From positions 21,886,001 through 21,950,000 of the forward strand of contig CM114274.1 in assembly GCA_050084515.1 (NCBI GenBank): a stretch of 64,000 nucleotides of DNA, written 5' to 3'. This stretch comes from Blasia pusilla. Its lineage: Eukaryota; Marchantiophyta; Marchantiopsida; Blasiales. A model generated the notes under the pieces. The model was not told the origin of the DNA and ran no database searches. It saw only the letters and a program-made list of their open reading frames with translations. This document shows, piece by piece, positions 47,313 to 57,995 of this stretch. Each line of letters starts with the position of its first letter. The first letter of the stretch is position 1. Made by a program: the position numbers and the translations under genes.

Positions 47313-48366
47313 ACATGAGTGTCAATTTTGTCATGAAGAGATGACACTAAGTCATACGTGGTCATTTTGATTTATACTTAAAATCTCAATCTCCTAGTGC
47401 TCATGTGATATATCTAGTTAAGAGAGAGCGCCTAGGTAAATATGGAGTGGTATTGTAGATTATGTAGGATCATCACCTTCATATGTTAGCACTTGGATAA
47501 TAGGACGTACTTTCATATTCTTGAAAGTTGTATGCTCGGAAGCCAACCTTGCTCTAAATTGAAAAGGTGGCATTAAATTGCTAGTTCAATGGTGGTGGTA
47601 CAATGAGATAGTCAAAGCATTTCAGCAAAGACACTCATGAAAAAATCATAGTAAAGAGCCTAAGTACTCTTGGCATGAAAATCAAAGTTTGAAAAACTCA
47701 TTAGAGAATACAATAAAGATGCAAGTATATTTTCAAAATAGTATAGAGTAACGTATATTCTATATGTCAATAATATATGTAGTATATTTCTACAACACAA
47801 TTGCAAGTAGCAATCAAGAGGTTTCTCAAACGTAAAACAAAATTTACAAGGTCTGGAAAATGAGGTGTATTGTTGTACTTGAAAGTCCTTGTACTAGGAT
47901 ATGTCATTTGCACAAAGAATAATAGCAAAGGTTGTGGAAGCTTGAAGTAGCTCATTTAGATAGGTTATATCTTATAAATTTAGCATAATGGCAAGTATTT
48001 GTAGAGCATAAGCATTGAAGTAATACACATTGATATTAAAAATCTTATGAACATTTATATTTTCCGCCTGAGCACAGTAGATCATTTTTGTTGTACATAG
48101 ATATATCAAAGTTAGGAACATAGGATGTGGAATCATGTCCTGGTGTAGTAAACTATGGAAAAATGGGAAAGGATGTGCTTTTAATAGTGTAATGTTTGGC
48201 AAGTCCCCATTGGGCTTGGCCAACTTCATTCTTGTAAGTAGGTGAGATGTGTTCACTATTGATAAGTCAATGCGCATCTCTAGTGATAGCCTTAATTCAT
48301 GGCATAAGGTGCGCAATTTGATATAGTCTAATCTTGTCAAATGCATGTACAAAGAATCCATTTATC
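47313..48366. other. AT-rich intergenic, nothing recognised
   Basis: Short ORFs only, no repeats matching the rest of the window. The minus-strand 129-codon frame at 47972-48361 has no recognisable domain. Confidence 0.45.
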
Positions 48367-48556
48367 TAGTAGTAAAAATGGCACACCCAGCCTAAAACTC
48401 CACTCCTCAATCTACATCAACATATCGAGCCTCGTCCACCCTGTGCTATCGAGGAATCCGGACGCTAGCACCCTAGTCCTATCTCACACACAAACAATGG
48501 AGGTGCTCCAACGGCCCAACATCAGAAAGATGGCTTAGAAAAGTTATCTTCCTCTC

Positions 48557-48564
48557 TTATATAG
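48557..48564 (-). promoter_or_regulatory. TATA box in element B LTR
   Basis: The minus strand reads CCCTATATAAGAG, a canonical TATA box in the direction of element B transcription. Element A's LTRs have GGATATAAGG at the corresponding position. In a 5' LTR this would drive the genomic RNA; here it lies in the 3' LTR. Confidence 0.55.
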
Positions 48565-48735
48565 GGTTGGGAATAGCCAAAAGACTCTTCCCCTAAAAAT
48601 AGCCCTCCCCTTGGTAACCTGCGCGCACAGGTTACCAAGGACGGGTGACCTGGTCAACAAGTCACCCGGTTGTGAAAGACCTCAACATGAAAGTTGTCAG
48701 AAACGACGTTCCTGACACAATAGACCTATCCTCAG

Positions 48736-49739
48736 TGTCGCGTCCCTACTCTCCTTGAACGTCAATCTTTAGTGTTGCGGAAGCGTACGTTCAATAGGTC
48801 ACGAACTCATCGCTGATCTGCACCCAAACACGCACTCTCATTAGTCGGGTCTGGGCCAACCAGCGTTCCAACCCACCGAGTCCTCAACTCGGCGTCTCAT
48901 CAAGCTCAAGCTTCCTTAGTTCCTAGTTTCCCAAAACATGGCAAGTCCTTCAAGACTTGGAACAGACTTCCTGGTTAGTCTAGGGATCTGAAACGGCACT
49001 TGTGCGCCTAGCGATCCCAACTGTTCAACGGTCCTCGTGTGAGTTCCAAACCGAGACCCAAATAATTGAGTCACGGGGTGGAATCCAAGAGGGATGTCTA
49101 AAATCGCCTCAATGGACTTGGTACAGGTTTTCCAACCCAACCCCCAAACTCGCGTTCCGTTCCATGCCCTTGAGCCGCCCCACGGCGCCCAAAGTGGGGT
49201 TTGGGTTCCAAGCACTCTCGAAGACCTTCCCCCTTACTAGTACTTCTGGGGTTCTCCAATAACCCCTCGCCTTTGGGAAAAGAGGGTCGGGCCCTTCATA
49301 GTGGCCCTCAGCCCAACTCCACTTACAGTTGTTTTTGGGTTGTATCTCGACCACTGCTTATGCATTTGCAGTGATCTTTGGTGCCTTTGGACCGGCTCTC
49401 CATAAGCTTTCCAACGCATCCTTATTTGTTCCAAACGCATCTTGGCGCTAAAAGTTATGGCCATAAATACAGTCGGAAACTCTCAAACGCTAGTGGCGTT
49501 CCATATGCGGATCTTTCCTTTGGCAACCCACTTCCTAGACTCGACTTCTTTCAAGTCTCATTCCGCGTTTGGTCCAGGTTTCTCAGTCGCGACCATAACA
49601 TCTGAAATGCGACTCCTCGCTCGCGTCTCGTCTCTTGTCTCCTCTTTGAGACAACTCCAACGCGCAAACCATCTTAGCATGAGCCCGCTAATGTTCCAAT
49701 GTTCCGCTTGGCACTTGTTTGGTCATGAGGGTCGCGACA
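48736..49739 (-). repeat. solo LTR (copy b) with 5-bp target duplication
   Basis: 1004 bases starting TGTCGCGTCCC and ending GGTCGCGACA, so the ends are inverted TGTCGCG/CGCGACA. Flanked by CTCAG at 48731-48735 and again at 49740-49744, a perfect 5-bp target duplication as made by gypsy integrases. No internal element sequence remains, which means LTR-LTR recombination removed it. It sits inside element B's 3' LTR and is therefore younger than B. Confidence 0.9.
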
Positions 49740-50062
49740 CTCAGCCTCATTCGACACTGTGGGACAAAGTTACACTCAAGATAGTCCGCTGGCTCCTACG
49801 CCTTATCCACGATAGATCTCGGCCTATCGGCTACTCAGATGTGACAGCTGTCGTGCGCATACATATCGCTACACAACATACATTGCTCGTCACATCTACA
49901 CCACACAACACCGATCTTCCCCACACACGGGTCGATCCACACATGTACAAAAATCAACTCATACATATACATGGAGATCACACAATCGCCCCCCTAGCTG
50001 GCAGTTGGATCCCCCCAACTCCAGATAGAAAATATCACATCTCTTTGACATGACCTACTCCC

Positions 50063-50210
50063 CTATACACATCTCGGACACATCCATCGTCCCGTGGAAA
50101 CCCCATCGAGAGGGGGGGTTAGACATGACATATGCCACCCTCGAGAACAACCATCATATACCAACATGGTGCCTGCACCCCTCGCAGATCCGCACAACAT
50201 ACACCTCAAG
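50063..50210 (-). pseudogene. PHD finger (C-terminal end of pol) of element B
   Basis: The minus strand reads MLCGSARGAGTMLV, YDGCSRGWHMSC, LTPPLDGVS, then GRWMCPRC and V before a TAG stop. This is a near-complete C4HC3 PHD finger: C-x2-C (first Cys lost at the junction), C, H-x2-C and the final C-x2-C are present. One zinc ligand is changed to Tyr in YDGC (CDRC in A). The N-terminal side is cut at 50210 by the inserted LTR c, so the link to integrase is broken and about 230 bases present in A are missing. Confidence 0.8.
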
Positions 50211-51244
50211 TGTCGTGCGCCTACTCTCCTTGAACGTTAATCTTGTTTGTTGCGGAAGCGTGCGTTCAGTAGGTCACGCTCTCAACGCTGATCTGCATCC
50301 AAACACGCACTTCGGTTAGTCGGTTCTTGGATCAATCAGCGGGATTACTTTCCGAGTTCTCGTCTCGGACTCTCTCTTCAAGCTCAACCTTCCTAGTTTC
50401 GCGGTTTCCAACACGAGCAAGTCTCGAAAGACTTGGGACAGACTTTCTGGTCGGTTCAGGAACCTGAAACGGCGTTTCGCGCCTAGCGGTTCCAACTATC
50501 CGATGAACATCCAATGAGTTCCTCGCCAAGACTCGCACGAAGTGAATCTCGCGTTGGAATCCAAGTGTGGCGTACAAAGTCCACTCCCTTGGATCAGGTT
50601 TGGATTTTGGGTTCCCGCGCCAAACTCCCGTTCCATCCCGTGCCTCTGAAACGCCGTTTGGCGCCCAAAGTGGGGTTTCATTTCCAGAGACATCTCAGAG
50701 AAGGAACTCCCCTTACTAGTACTTCTGGGGATCTCCAGGGGCCCCCTACATTTAGGGAAAGACACCCGGGCCTCTCCAATTGGCCCTCAACCCGATTGCT
50801 CTCTCAATTGTTTTCGGCCAATATCTCAGCCTGTACTTATGCGTTTGCTAAGATCTTTGGTGCGTTGGAAGAGTCTCAAGATCAGCTTTCCAACGCGCCC
50901 TTACCTGTCCCGAATGCATCTTGGAGCTTAACGTTATGATTCTAAAGATAGTCAGATTCTCCCAAACGCTAGTCGTGTTCCAAACTGGTTCTCACCTCTT
51001 TGGCAACCAACCTCCCAAGACTCAACTCATCTCAAGTCTCAGCTCGCGTTTGGTCTAGGTTTCCTGGTCGCGACCACTAACGCATGAAACGCACAACTCT
51101 GTTCCGCGTTTCGTCTCTTAGACTTTTCCAAGAGACTCTTCCAAACGCCTCTCCAAAGCGCAAACCTCGCAGCGTGAGTTCCTTTGAGTTCTGATGTTTC
51201 GCTTGGCGCGTATTTGGTATTGTTTGGTTACGAGGGTCGCGACA
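50211..51244 (-). repeat. LTR copy c (3' LTR of fragment D)
   Basis: 1034 bases, starts TGTCGTGCGCC and ends GGTCGCGACA. It matches the solo LTR b along its length (CCTTGAACGT, GCGGAAGCGTGCGTTCAGTA, CTTACTAGTACTTCTGGGG). The polypurine tract at its right edge identifies it as a 3' LTR, in contrast to b, which has CTCAG duplications on both sides. Confidence 0.85.
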
Positions 51245-51937
51245 CTCACCCCTCCTTAGAAGGTTGATGTCCTCATCAACGCAAACCTTATTGAATGTTA
51301 AGTTCTGGGAAGCCGACCCCTTAACACATAATCGCGTTCTGGTAGCTAACCCGCGATTCCTCTTTTGGTTTAAGTCTTAGGTTGTCGCTTGCAGCACTTA
51401 GACTTATTAGATTCTGCTTTCTGATGAGCCTAGACTAGTTCTGCTGAACTAATCTAACTATCAAAATAAGCTCACTAAGTTTGCAACCTAACACTTCACT
51501 CACTATTTGTAAACAACCGCCTATCTACCTAACCAACTCGTACTACTTTTGGGTCACCTGTACTCCACCTAGGCGCGTCACTAAGTTCAGTCATGAAACA
51601 TGAATGAGATCACCACAAACCCCAAGACAGACTCATCTGCCCCGCCGACGTAAGGGGAGCCCAAATGCTAGTACTTCAACACTTGGTCCTGATCTAGATG
51701 CCTTATCTGAATACAAGCTCTCACCTCAAATACTCATTGTTTGGTCTCCTTGACTTATATCCTAAGCATATGAAGAACTACTCATTGCCTTGCACAAACC
51801 AAACTCAAAATTACAATACAAGCATCGAATCTCCAAATCCATGTCTTCTTTATTGCAACAACTAAACCTTTCTAGTTACAACGGGTTATCGGCCCAAGCT
51901 TTCCGGTCACAAGTTATGTCCATTGCTTCACCATGTA

Positions 51938-52605
51938 CTAATGCACGTGCCTTTCTTGCATCCATCTGAAGTCACGCAATGCTTCTTGCGCATGTTCTAG
52001 ATCCGCCTCCGCAATCCAAGTCGCCTCTCTCACATGATAGCCTTTCCACTTGACCAAGTACTCGTACTTGGTGGCCCTACGTCTGGAACGCAGAATGGTC
52101 TCAACCTCGAACTCTAGTTCCTCATTTCTGATGACCGGTTGTGGTCTCAACATCCTCCTTCGCTCCGGACGCACATTGTCTTGAAGATACTTCTTCAATA
52201 ATGACACATGGAAAGTCGGGTGAATCTTGAACTCGTTTGGCAGCTCCAACGTGTATACATCCTTAAACGGCTTTGCCTTGATCACATACGGTCCAACATA
52301 CTTGGCTGACAATTTCGCGGATAATTCCTTCGGAAGAGTGAGATTCTTAACACTCAACCACACTTGTTCCCCAACTTGGAAAATCACTTGGCACCGACTT
52401 TTGTTAGCATGCTTTACGTACCTTAGTTGAGCCTTGGCGAGACTTTCTCTCGCTCGCTCTTGTCGTTCCTGCATTTCCACTAACAAACATTCCGCCGTTG
52501 CTTGACGAGTGTGTGTCGATGTATTGCCCTTCGAAAGAGCTAAGTCAAGAGGCCCTTCTGGTTCTCTTTGATACGCCAGAAGAAACGGAGATTCTCCGGT
52601 TTCTC
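51938..52605 (-). pseudogene. integrase C-terminus with chromodomain (fragment D)
   Basis: A 182-codon frame (51938-52486) plus its upstream extension. It starts with ATAECLLVEMQERQERARES, an SH3-like integrase C-terminal region (FQVGEQVWLSVKNLTLPKE, HPTFHVSLLKKYLQDNV), and ends with a chromodomain: EFEVETILRSRRR, YEYLVKWKGY, TWIAEADLEHAQEAL. All three aromatic-cage positions look present or conservatively placed. Chromodomains of chromoviruses bind methylated H3K9 and direct integration to heterochromatin. The frame is intact to its stop, but the catalytic integrase is missing. Confidence 0.85.
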
Positions 52606-53530
52606 ATGATGAAACCTCCTAATCCCATAACGATAACCTCCTCCACGAATGGTCGCGTACCTCAATGTATCTCTATGTTGGGCAATAGCTAAGTTCTCAA
52701 AGGCCATAGGTATAGCTCTACGAAAAACTTCTGCCCTCTGAGAACATGCTTGTACCCACACATCTGGATTATCAAGATCTAACACCTCCGCCATGTCACG
52801 TCGAATCACTGAAGGTAAATCTGGCTCTCTCCGAGAGAGCAAAAAGTACATTGAAAATGACGCCAAGGATGCCTGCCGACTAAAGCGATAACCCATAGCC
52901 AACCATGGCAACTGTAGATCCCACTCCCTCAACAGTCCCCACTACAAGCCATACTTGCGCAATCCTCTCTTCACCGTCTGTACCACTCTCTCCGCCAAGC
53001 CATCCGCCTCAGGATGATCTCTGGATGTGGTGCGATGGTCTATTAGCGCCTGATCACACAAGGCCTGAAACTCTCCCTTGAACTCGGTACCCTGGTCAGT
53101 CAACACCTCCGCCGGTGCTGTTCAATCTAGAAAAGTGACTAAGCACACAATCTAGAAACGCATAAGTTGTTCCCTTGCTCGCCTTGTCTGGTAGTGCCAC
53201 CAACTCTATCCACTTGGAGAAATGCTCCACCATGACCAACACGTACCTATGATGACGCCCCGTCAATGGCAAAGGTCCCACAAAGTCTAAACTGCACCGA
53301 TAACCTAAACCCATAATCGGCAAAGGATGTAACTGCGGAGTGGGAGCATTGAAGGATGCTCGCACTCTGTCATATACCATATATCTCGCCACAAACTGTT
53401 GTACCCCAATATGCATGCCGCGCCACCAATACTGAACATGGAATAAGCTGTAAGTACGCTTTACTCCAAAATGTCCACCCTCCCCATGGGCATGTCGCAC
53501 TACACGTGCTTGTTAGGAAGGATGAGGTAC
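52606..53530 (-). pseudogene. integrase of element B
   Basis: 53096-53500 contains the zinc-binding half (MRHAHGEGGHFGVKRTYSLF; both finger cysteines changed to Tyr in RYMVYDRV) and the core: LDFVGPLPL (first Asp) and VEHFSKWIELVALPDK. After a frame change, 53090-52940 gives VLTDQGTEFKGEF (second Asp) and SRDHPEADGLAERVVQ (Glu), then a TAG stop. 52540-52932 continues the C-terminal part (VWVQACSQRAEVFRRAIPMA, RDTLRYATIRGGGYRYGIRR). So the D, D and E are all present, but two zinc ligands are lost and the frame is broken. Confidence 0.8.
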
Positions 53531-53854
53531 CACTCGTATCCTACCATCTCCCCATACCCGCAAAATGTGAGTCCCCTCCCACGTGAACCTCTTGGCTCTC
53601 TGTAGGATCCGATCCCGCTCCCTAGCACTCACTGTACTCGCTATGACGCCAATGCGCAAGAACTCCACAACCTCCACGTCATCATGGATATCACGACCAC
53701 CTGTCGCCTCCTCACTAACCTCCAGATCCAAAGACTCATCATCCAACCCCACCACTAGAGTCATCACCTCTGGCTGATCTCCCATAGTCAACCAACAAAG
53801 ATAGGCAGATGCATGCCAACCGGGTACCATCTCCTCATCACTCTCTCCGTGCCA

Positions 53855-54460
53855 TCAAGCTCCTGTGTCGTCTCTCTGACTCGGACATGGGTTACGACTC
53901 AACCCATCTGCATCCTGGTTCAGCTGACCTGGCCTATGAACCACCTCAAACTCATACTCTTGTAGTAATAGAGCCCACTTGGCAAGCTTTCCCGTAAGCT
54001 TGTCAAACTCCATCAACCACCTCAACGGCTGATGATCAGTGATAAGTGTGAAAGGGTTGCCCAATAAATAGCACCTGAAATGTGCCATGGCCCACACTAC
54101 AACCAAGCACTCTCCCTTGTAGGAGCTGTACTTCGCCTTTGTAATGTTGTTCGATTGGCTCGCGTAAGCCACATTAAACTCCCTCTCCTCGTCATCCCTC
54201 TGAGTAAGCACTGCTCCTTGACCCAACATGCTCCAATCCGTATGTAACTGGAATGGGCGACCCCTAACCGGTCTCTGTAAAATGGGTGAGGGCGTCAACC
54301 TGTCCTTGAGCTCCTGAAATGCTCGCTCCAGATCATCTCCCCACAACCAAACCTGATAAAGTCTCATCAACAAGGTCAAAGACTTTGCGATCGCACTAAA
54401 ACCCTTGACATTCCGTCGATAGAAGTTCGCCAGTCCAAGAAATGCTCGGACTCGACTCAC
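53855..54460 (-). pseudogene. RNase H domain and RT connection of element B
   Basis: A 201-codon uninterrupted frame: MSRVRAFLGLANFYRRNVK (RT thumb/connection), then FQLHTDWSMLGQGAVLTQ with the first catalytic Asp, YSSYKGECLVVVWAMAHF with the Glu, LITDHQPLRWLMEFDKLTG with the next Asp, and EFEVVHRPGQLNQDADGLSR at the end. All usual Ty3/gypsy RNase H landmarks are present. A linker follows at 53513-53830 (DDVEVVEFLRIGVIAS). The domain degrades the RNA template during reverse transcription. Confidence 0.85.
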
Positions 54461-54479
54461 ATCTGTAGGGCGTGGAATG

Positions 54480-55240
54480 TGCGCAATAGCCTCTACCTTT
54501 GTCTGCTAAACGCCTAACCCACTCGGGTATATGATGTGTCCCAAGTACTCAATCTGCTCCTGAAAGAATCTGCACTTGCCTGGATGTAACTTCAGTCCAT
54601 GTAACTGCAATCGCCGAAACACCTCCTCCAAGTGTCGCTCATGCTCCTCAACCGTGGAATTGAAGATAAGAATATCATCTATGTAACATCATACAAAATC
54701 CAAGCCATCCAGAATCCTATCCATCACTTGCTGAAACTCTACAGGCGCGTTCTTCAACCCAAATGGTAAGAACCGCCACTGATACAAGCAATCTCTCCCG
54801 AACCGATCTATCCTCAAGAATGTTGTCTTCTCCCTGTTCTCCAATCTGATAGGAAGTTGATGATAGCCAGCACGGAGATCTAAAGTACTGAAGATCTTTG
54901 CATGCCCTACCGTGTCAAAGATCTCCTCAGGAATAGGCATGGCGTACTGATCTGACCTCGTCTGGCGGTTGATAGGACGGTAATCTCCACACATCCGCCT
55001 ATCCGTCCAATAGCCATACATATCCTTCTTCGCCGGCATGACTGTGGCAGATGCATACTCCCCATGTGATAACTCCACAAGTCCTGCCTCCAACAAGTCC
55101 TGACTCCTACTCTGAATCAAGGCTCGCTCCATATCAGAATACCTGTAGGGTCGACGAAAGATCGGCGTATCACTAGCCAACTCAATCCGTATCCCGAGAC
55201 CCTTCAGCGTACCCAAGTGTCTCATACTAAAGGCAAAACA
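54480..55240 (-). pseudogene. reverse transcriptase of element B
   Basis: 54689-55225 is open: MRHLGTLKGLGIRIELASDT, FRRPYRYSDMER, MCGDYRPINRQTRSDQYAMP, DLRAGYHQLPIR and FLPFGLKNAPVEFQQVMDRI. Then a TGA stop at 54689-54691 falls right before the catalytic CYIDDILIF, which is intact. The frame continues through EEVFRRLQLHGLKLHPGKC and EYLGHIIYPSG to a TAG stop at 54506-54508. Both stops are one transition away from sense codons (CGA or CAG). Otherwise the enzyme is complete, so inactivation is recent or would need readthrough. Confidence 0.85.
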
Positions 55241-55569
55241 ACTAACATGCCCTCTCAGAAACCTATGAACTCGCCGTCACTCTCCTCCTATCAACTTGAG
55301 ACCTATCACAGGCTCTCAAGTCTCCATCTTGACCTCGCTCGGAGAGGACACAACCTCCGGCTTTGGTTGCTATGTAGCAACCCTAGCCACCTTCGCAATA
55401 GCCACTCCACTCTGACCTCCTACACCATGCTCCACATCTGAAAAATGAACATGTGCTACTCTAGCCGCCTTTGCACTCTCTGGTCGAACGACGTCCCAAG
55501 AAGTCCATGGGTGCCTATCTCTCCTCGTCTTGCCTCCACCCAATGCCTGTACAGACCCTGTAGGCAATG

Positions 55570-56899
55570 GTCCAAATTGTGGACGTGACGGCATGGATGA
55601 CACTCGCATCTGTCTCTGCTCAGCCATACCTAGGCTGACTATCCATGTGAGACAGTTGAGGTCCATTGCCTGCCCCAACACCTGTCTCCGGGATGCCTCA
55701 ATCATCCGTGGCACCGCCGTAGTACTGGTAGCAAACCCAATGGCGCGCTCGCGCTCATCTGTTGTAGGCTCCTCCAATGCAATCGTCACCTCATCCCAAA
55801 TCATGCCTGGCCCTCCCTGACGAAAGGCATGGGATGCTGGGAAGCTCACCAACGTAGGTAAGGCTGCCCTCAACTCCCCCACCCTATTGGCCATGACCAA
55901 TGGTGGTCTATCATCCCGTGTCACCACCTGAGATCGACGCCCTTAGCCCAAAATAGCATCCACTGGGAGATGGGGTGCTCTCTGGACTCCATTGTATGCT
56001 CGACTCAATACCTCTGATGGTATCAGGTTTGTCCACCACAATCGTGGACGATGGGCACATGATCCAACTCTTGCCGCATCTAATAACACAGCAGGTCCCA
56101 ACCATGACCTCACCTGATACACACTCGTCATCACACATGCACGAGTGTCTCCCAACAACGGCACGTTCTCCAAAATGTATGTTGGAGAACATGTCTGACT
56201 CTCCTGCAAGTGTCGTACTACTCGCAGCATCTCCCAAAACATCCTTGACCTCGGATCCTGCAATTCAAATCCTCGGCTAGCTAATGAATGACCCTGACAT
56301 GGCCATCCAGAAATCACCAAATGAATGGTGCCAACTCTATCCAGATCCTGTGCCCCCACCAAAGAGATGTCGGCGGGTAGTGTATGCTGATATCCCCGTA
56401 GTGCAGATACCGGCAACAAATCATGATACCTCTGGACCAATCTCGCCGCGCGGTCTCATCTCTCTCCACATAAAGGTACTGATGCACCCGTATGCCCGCC
56501 TGCAATACTGTAGCCAATCCGGTGCTAATCCCTCCGAAGAGATCTAACACCCTAACACCCTCCTCTGGGCACTGCCACACAACGGGTGTGGTATCCAGTG
56601 GGGTCAACGTCTCCACTCCAAGAGCCCGATCGCCACGTGACTCTCGCTGCTCCAGGATAAAAGCATGACTCCACGTCTGCCTCACGAGGTGAAGAGGTCT
56701 CGCCAACATGGGAAGAGACACCCCCCATGGCCTGTCTCTCCGTGGGACTATCCGCTACTAGGACAGCCTCCGCATGTGCGTTCCCCTCCAACAACTCTCC
56801 TGGCCAGCTAACACTACCTGTGAAAGCTGCCAACGTGGTCACAGACTTGCCTCGTGATCGACCACCTCGTCCCGCAAACTGCAGGGGTAATTGACTCAT
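55570..56899 (-). pseudogene. C5 cytosine DNA methyltransferase domain in element B pol
   Basis: Motifs in order: I, VRVLDLFGGISTGLATVLQ (56505-56563); II, YVERDETARR (about 56460-56480); IV, ISGWPCQGHSLAS (about 56290-56320) with catalytic Cys in PCQ; VI, YILENVPLLGDT (about 56150-56185); VIII, AHRPRLWWTNL (about 56030-56065); IX, TDERERAIGF (about 55735-55765); X, RRQVLGQAMDLNCLTW (about 55640-55690). Order I to X is not permuted, unlike plant DRM. No BAH, CXXC or RFTS region is seen, so it is a bare catalytic domain; details such as RLWWTNL recall DNMT3-type enzymes (tentative). Frame changes occur at about 56445 and 56670, plus a stop near 55940. It sits between protease and RT. It could methylate element or genomic DNA. 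Confidence 0.9.
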
Positions 56900-56911
56900 C
56901 TAGCCGTCACC

Positions 56912-57688
56912 TCACCGCCATCCTGGCCGATAAGAAACGGTCTCCTCCCTGAAATCAAGGATGAATCCTAGGGGATATAACACTGTACTCCCCACCAACA
57001 CATTGTACAAATCAGCTGGTGTCGTAATCGCACGTGTACGCACCATAGCACTATCCGTCTCATGCTCTGGCTGGACTCTGACAACTATCTCCTGTCGAGT
57101 CATATACTGTGTGGGTGATACGCCCCCAATCGAGGTGTGTATCTGGAAGGGACAAGGCTCAATGTCGGCCTTCCGTAACCCCAATGCTAAACACGCCACC
57201 TTCCCTAACATCAAGGGTTGCGCTCCCGAATCAAGTAGGAGGCGCTGCGGGTGGTATAATGTCCCCGTCGGACTAAGCAAGTAAAATACTCCAGCTCGGT
57301 TATTCAGTAACACTACTCTAGGTGTCACCAGTGCTCGCTCTATGGCCGGTCGAGCTGGCATATCTACCAACTTCGCCGCCGCCGCATGCCATGACTCTGT
57401 GGGGAACGTCCCGAGCACCGGCTCTGAGGGCAAGTCCACCACGTCCTTAACTACCTTTGAACAAGAAGCAGTCATCTCTCCACGCTCACACAACGTGGCG
57501 GCCAACTGGAACATCTCAGCTAGTCCAACTCCCAACGTCGCCAACTCTATGGCGGAAAATAGTGGAGTCTGACTCACTCTAGTGGCCACCTCCAACATTA
57601 TGGTCGACACTGACTCCACTCGAGCCGGCATAGGAGTTGTCACTCCAACTCCTCGTGACGTCGACGTAGATGCCTGAGCAATCAGCAC
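56912..57688 (-). pseudogene. aspartic protease domain of element B
   Basis: A 258-codon open frame. Its N-terminal half (VGLAEMFQLAATLCERGE) is a Gag-pol linker shared with A. The protease core is RLLLDSGAQPLMLGKVACL with the D-S-G triad, and it closes with VLVGSTVLYPLGFILDFREE, as in clan AA retroelement proteases. It ends at a TGA, and 12 bases later an in-frame ATG opens the methyltransferase stretch. The matching place in A is open, so I read this as mutation, not a designed gene boundary. It would cut the Gag-Pol polyprotein. Confidence 0.8.
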
Positions 57689-57995
57689 CTCTGGTCATCG
57701 AGGCACCATCGATGGTGTGTGTAGTGCCTCCGACAATGTGAAGGACTGTGGAATCCTGGCCTACCGCCCGTCGGTCCCCTCTGGTGGGTCAATCTCAACT
57801 CCACCTCTCGATGGCTTGGTGTCTCTCGCAGCACCCTGAGTCACCATTGCACTCAACCTGGGCTGCACTACACATAAATCCCATCCTGGCGAGATCCTCA
57901 CCCGGGTCAGGGTAAGAGGTAGAAGTTGTAGTCACACTAGCTGCTCGCAGCTCCATGCCTTCCCTAAGCTGCATCATCGTCATGGCAGGAATCCT

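Larger units (their letters stand above)
48367..49984 (-). repeat. 3' LTR of element B, interrupted by a solo LTR
   Basis: The two parts are 49745-49984 and 48367-48735, about 610 bases together. The outer part (48367-48480) matches 60152-60268: GTAGTAAAAA, CCTAAAACTCCACTCC and GACGCTAGCACCCTAGTCCT. The inner part resembles element A's LTR (GTGAAAGACCT; TGTCGTGCGCATACATATCG). It begins TGTG next to the polypurine tract at 49987-49996. Confidence 0.7.
50211..52605 (-). mobile_element. 5'-truncated chromovirus fragment D inserted in element B
   Basis: Contains, in minus-strand order, the end of an integrase, a chromodomain, a 3' untranslated part, a polypurine tract (AAGGAGGGGTGAG at about 51245-51257) and a complete LTR (c, 50211-51244). 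It begins abruptly at about 52605 inside the integrase (TGESPFLLAYQREPEGPL in its own frame). It splits B's coding sequence between IRRFH and the PHD finger. No target duplication is seen and about 230 bases of B are lost, so insertion was not a standard full-length integration. Confidence 0.75.

Noticed and set aside
51938-52605. Chromodomain as a native part of the methyltransferase retrotransposon
   Set aside because: The integrase frame of B and the PHD finger are colinear with A when 50211-52605 is removed, and this block carries its own polypurine tract and LTR. It is an insertion.
56897-56914. Stop codon of the protease frame followed 12 bases later by an in-frame ATG, suggesting a separate methyltransferase gene in B
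   Set aside because: The matching place in element A is open, and the stops in B are single transitions from sense codons. Mutation of one continuous pol frame is simpler.
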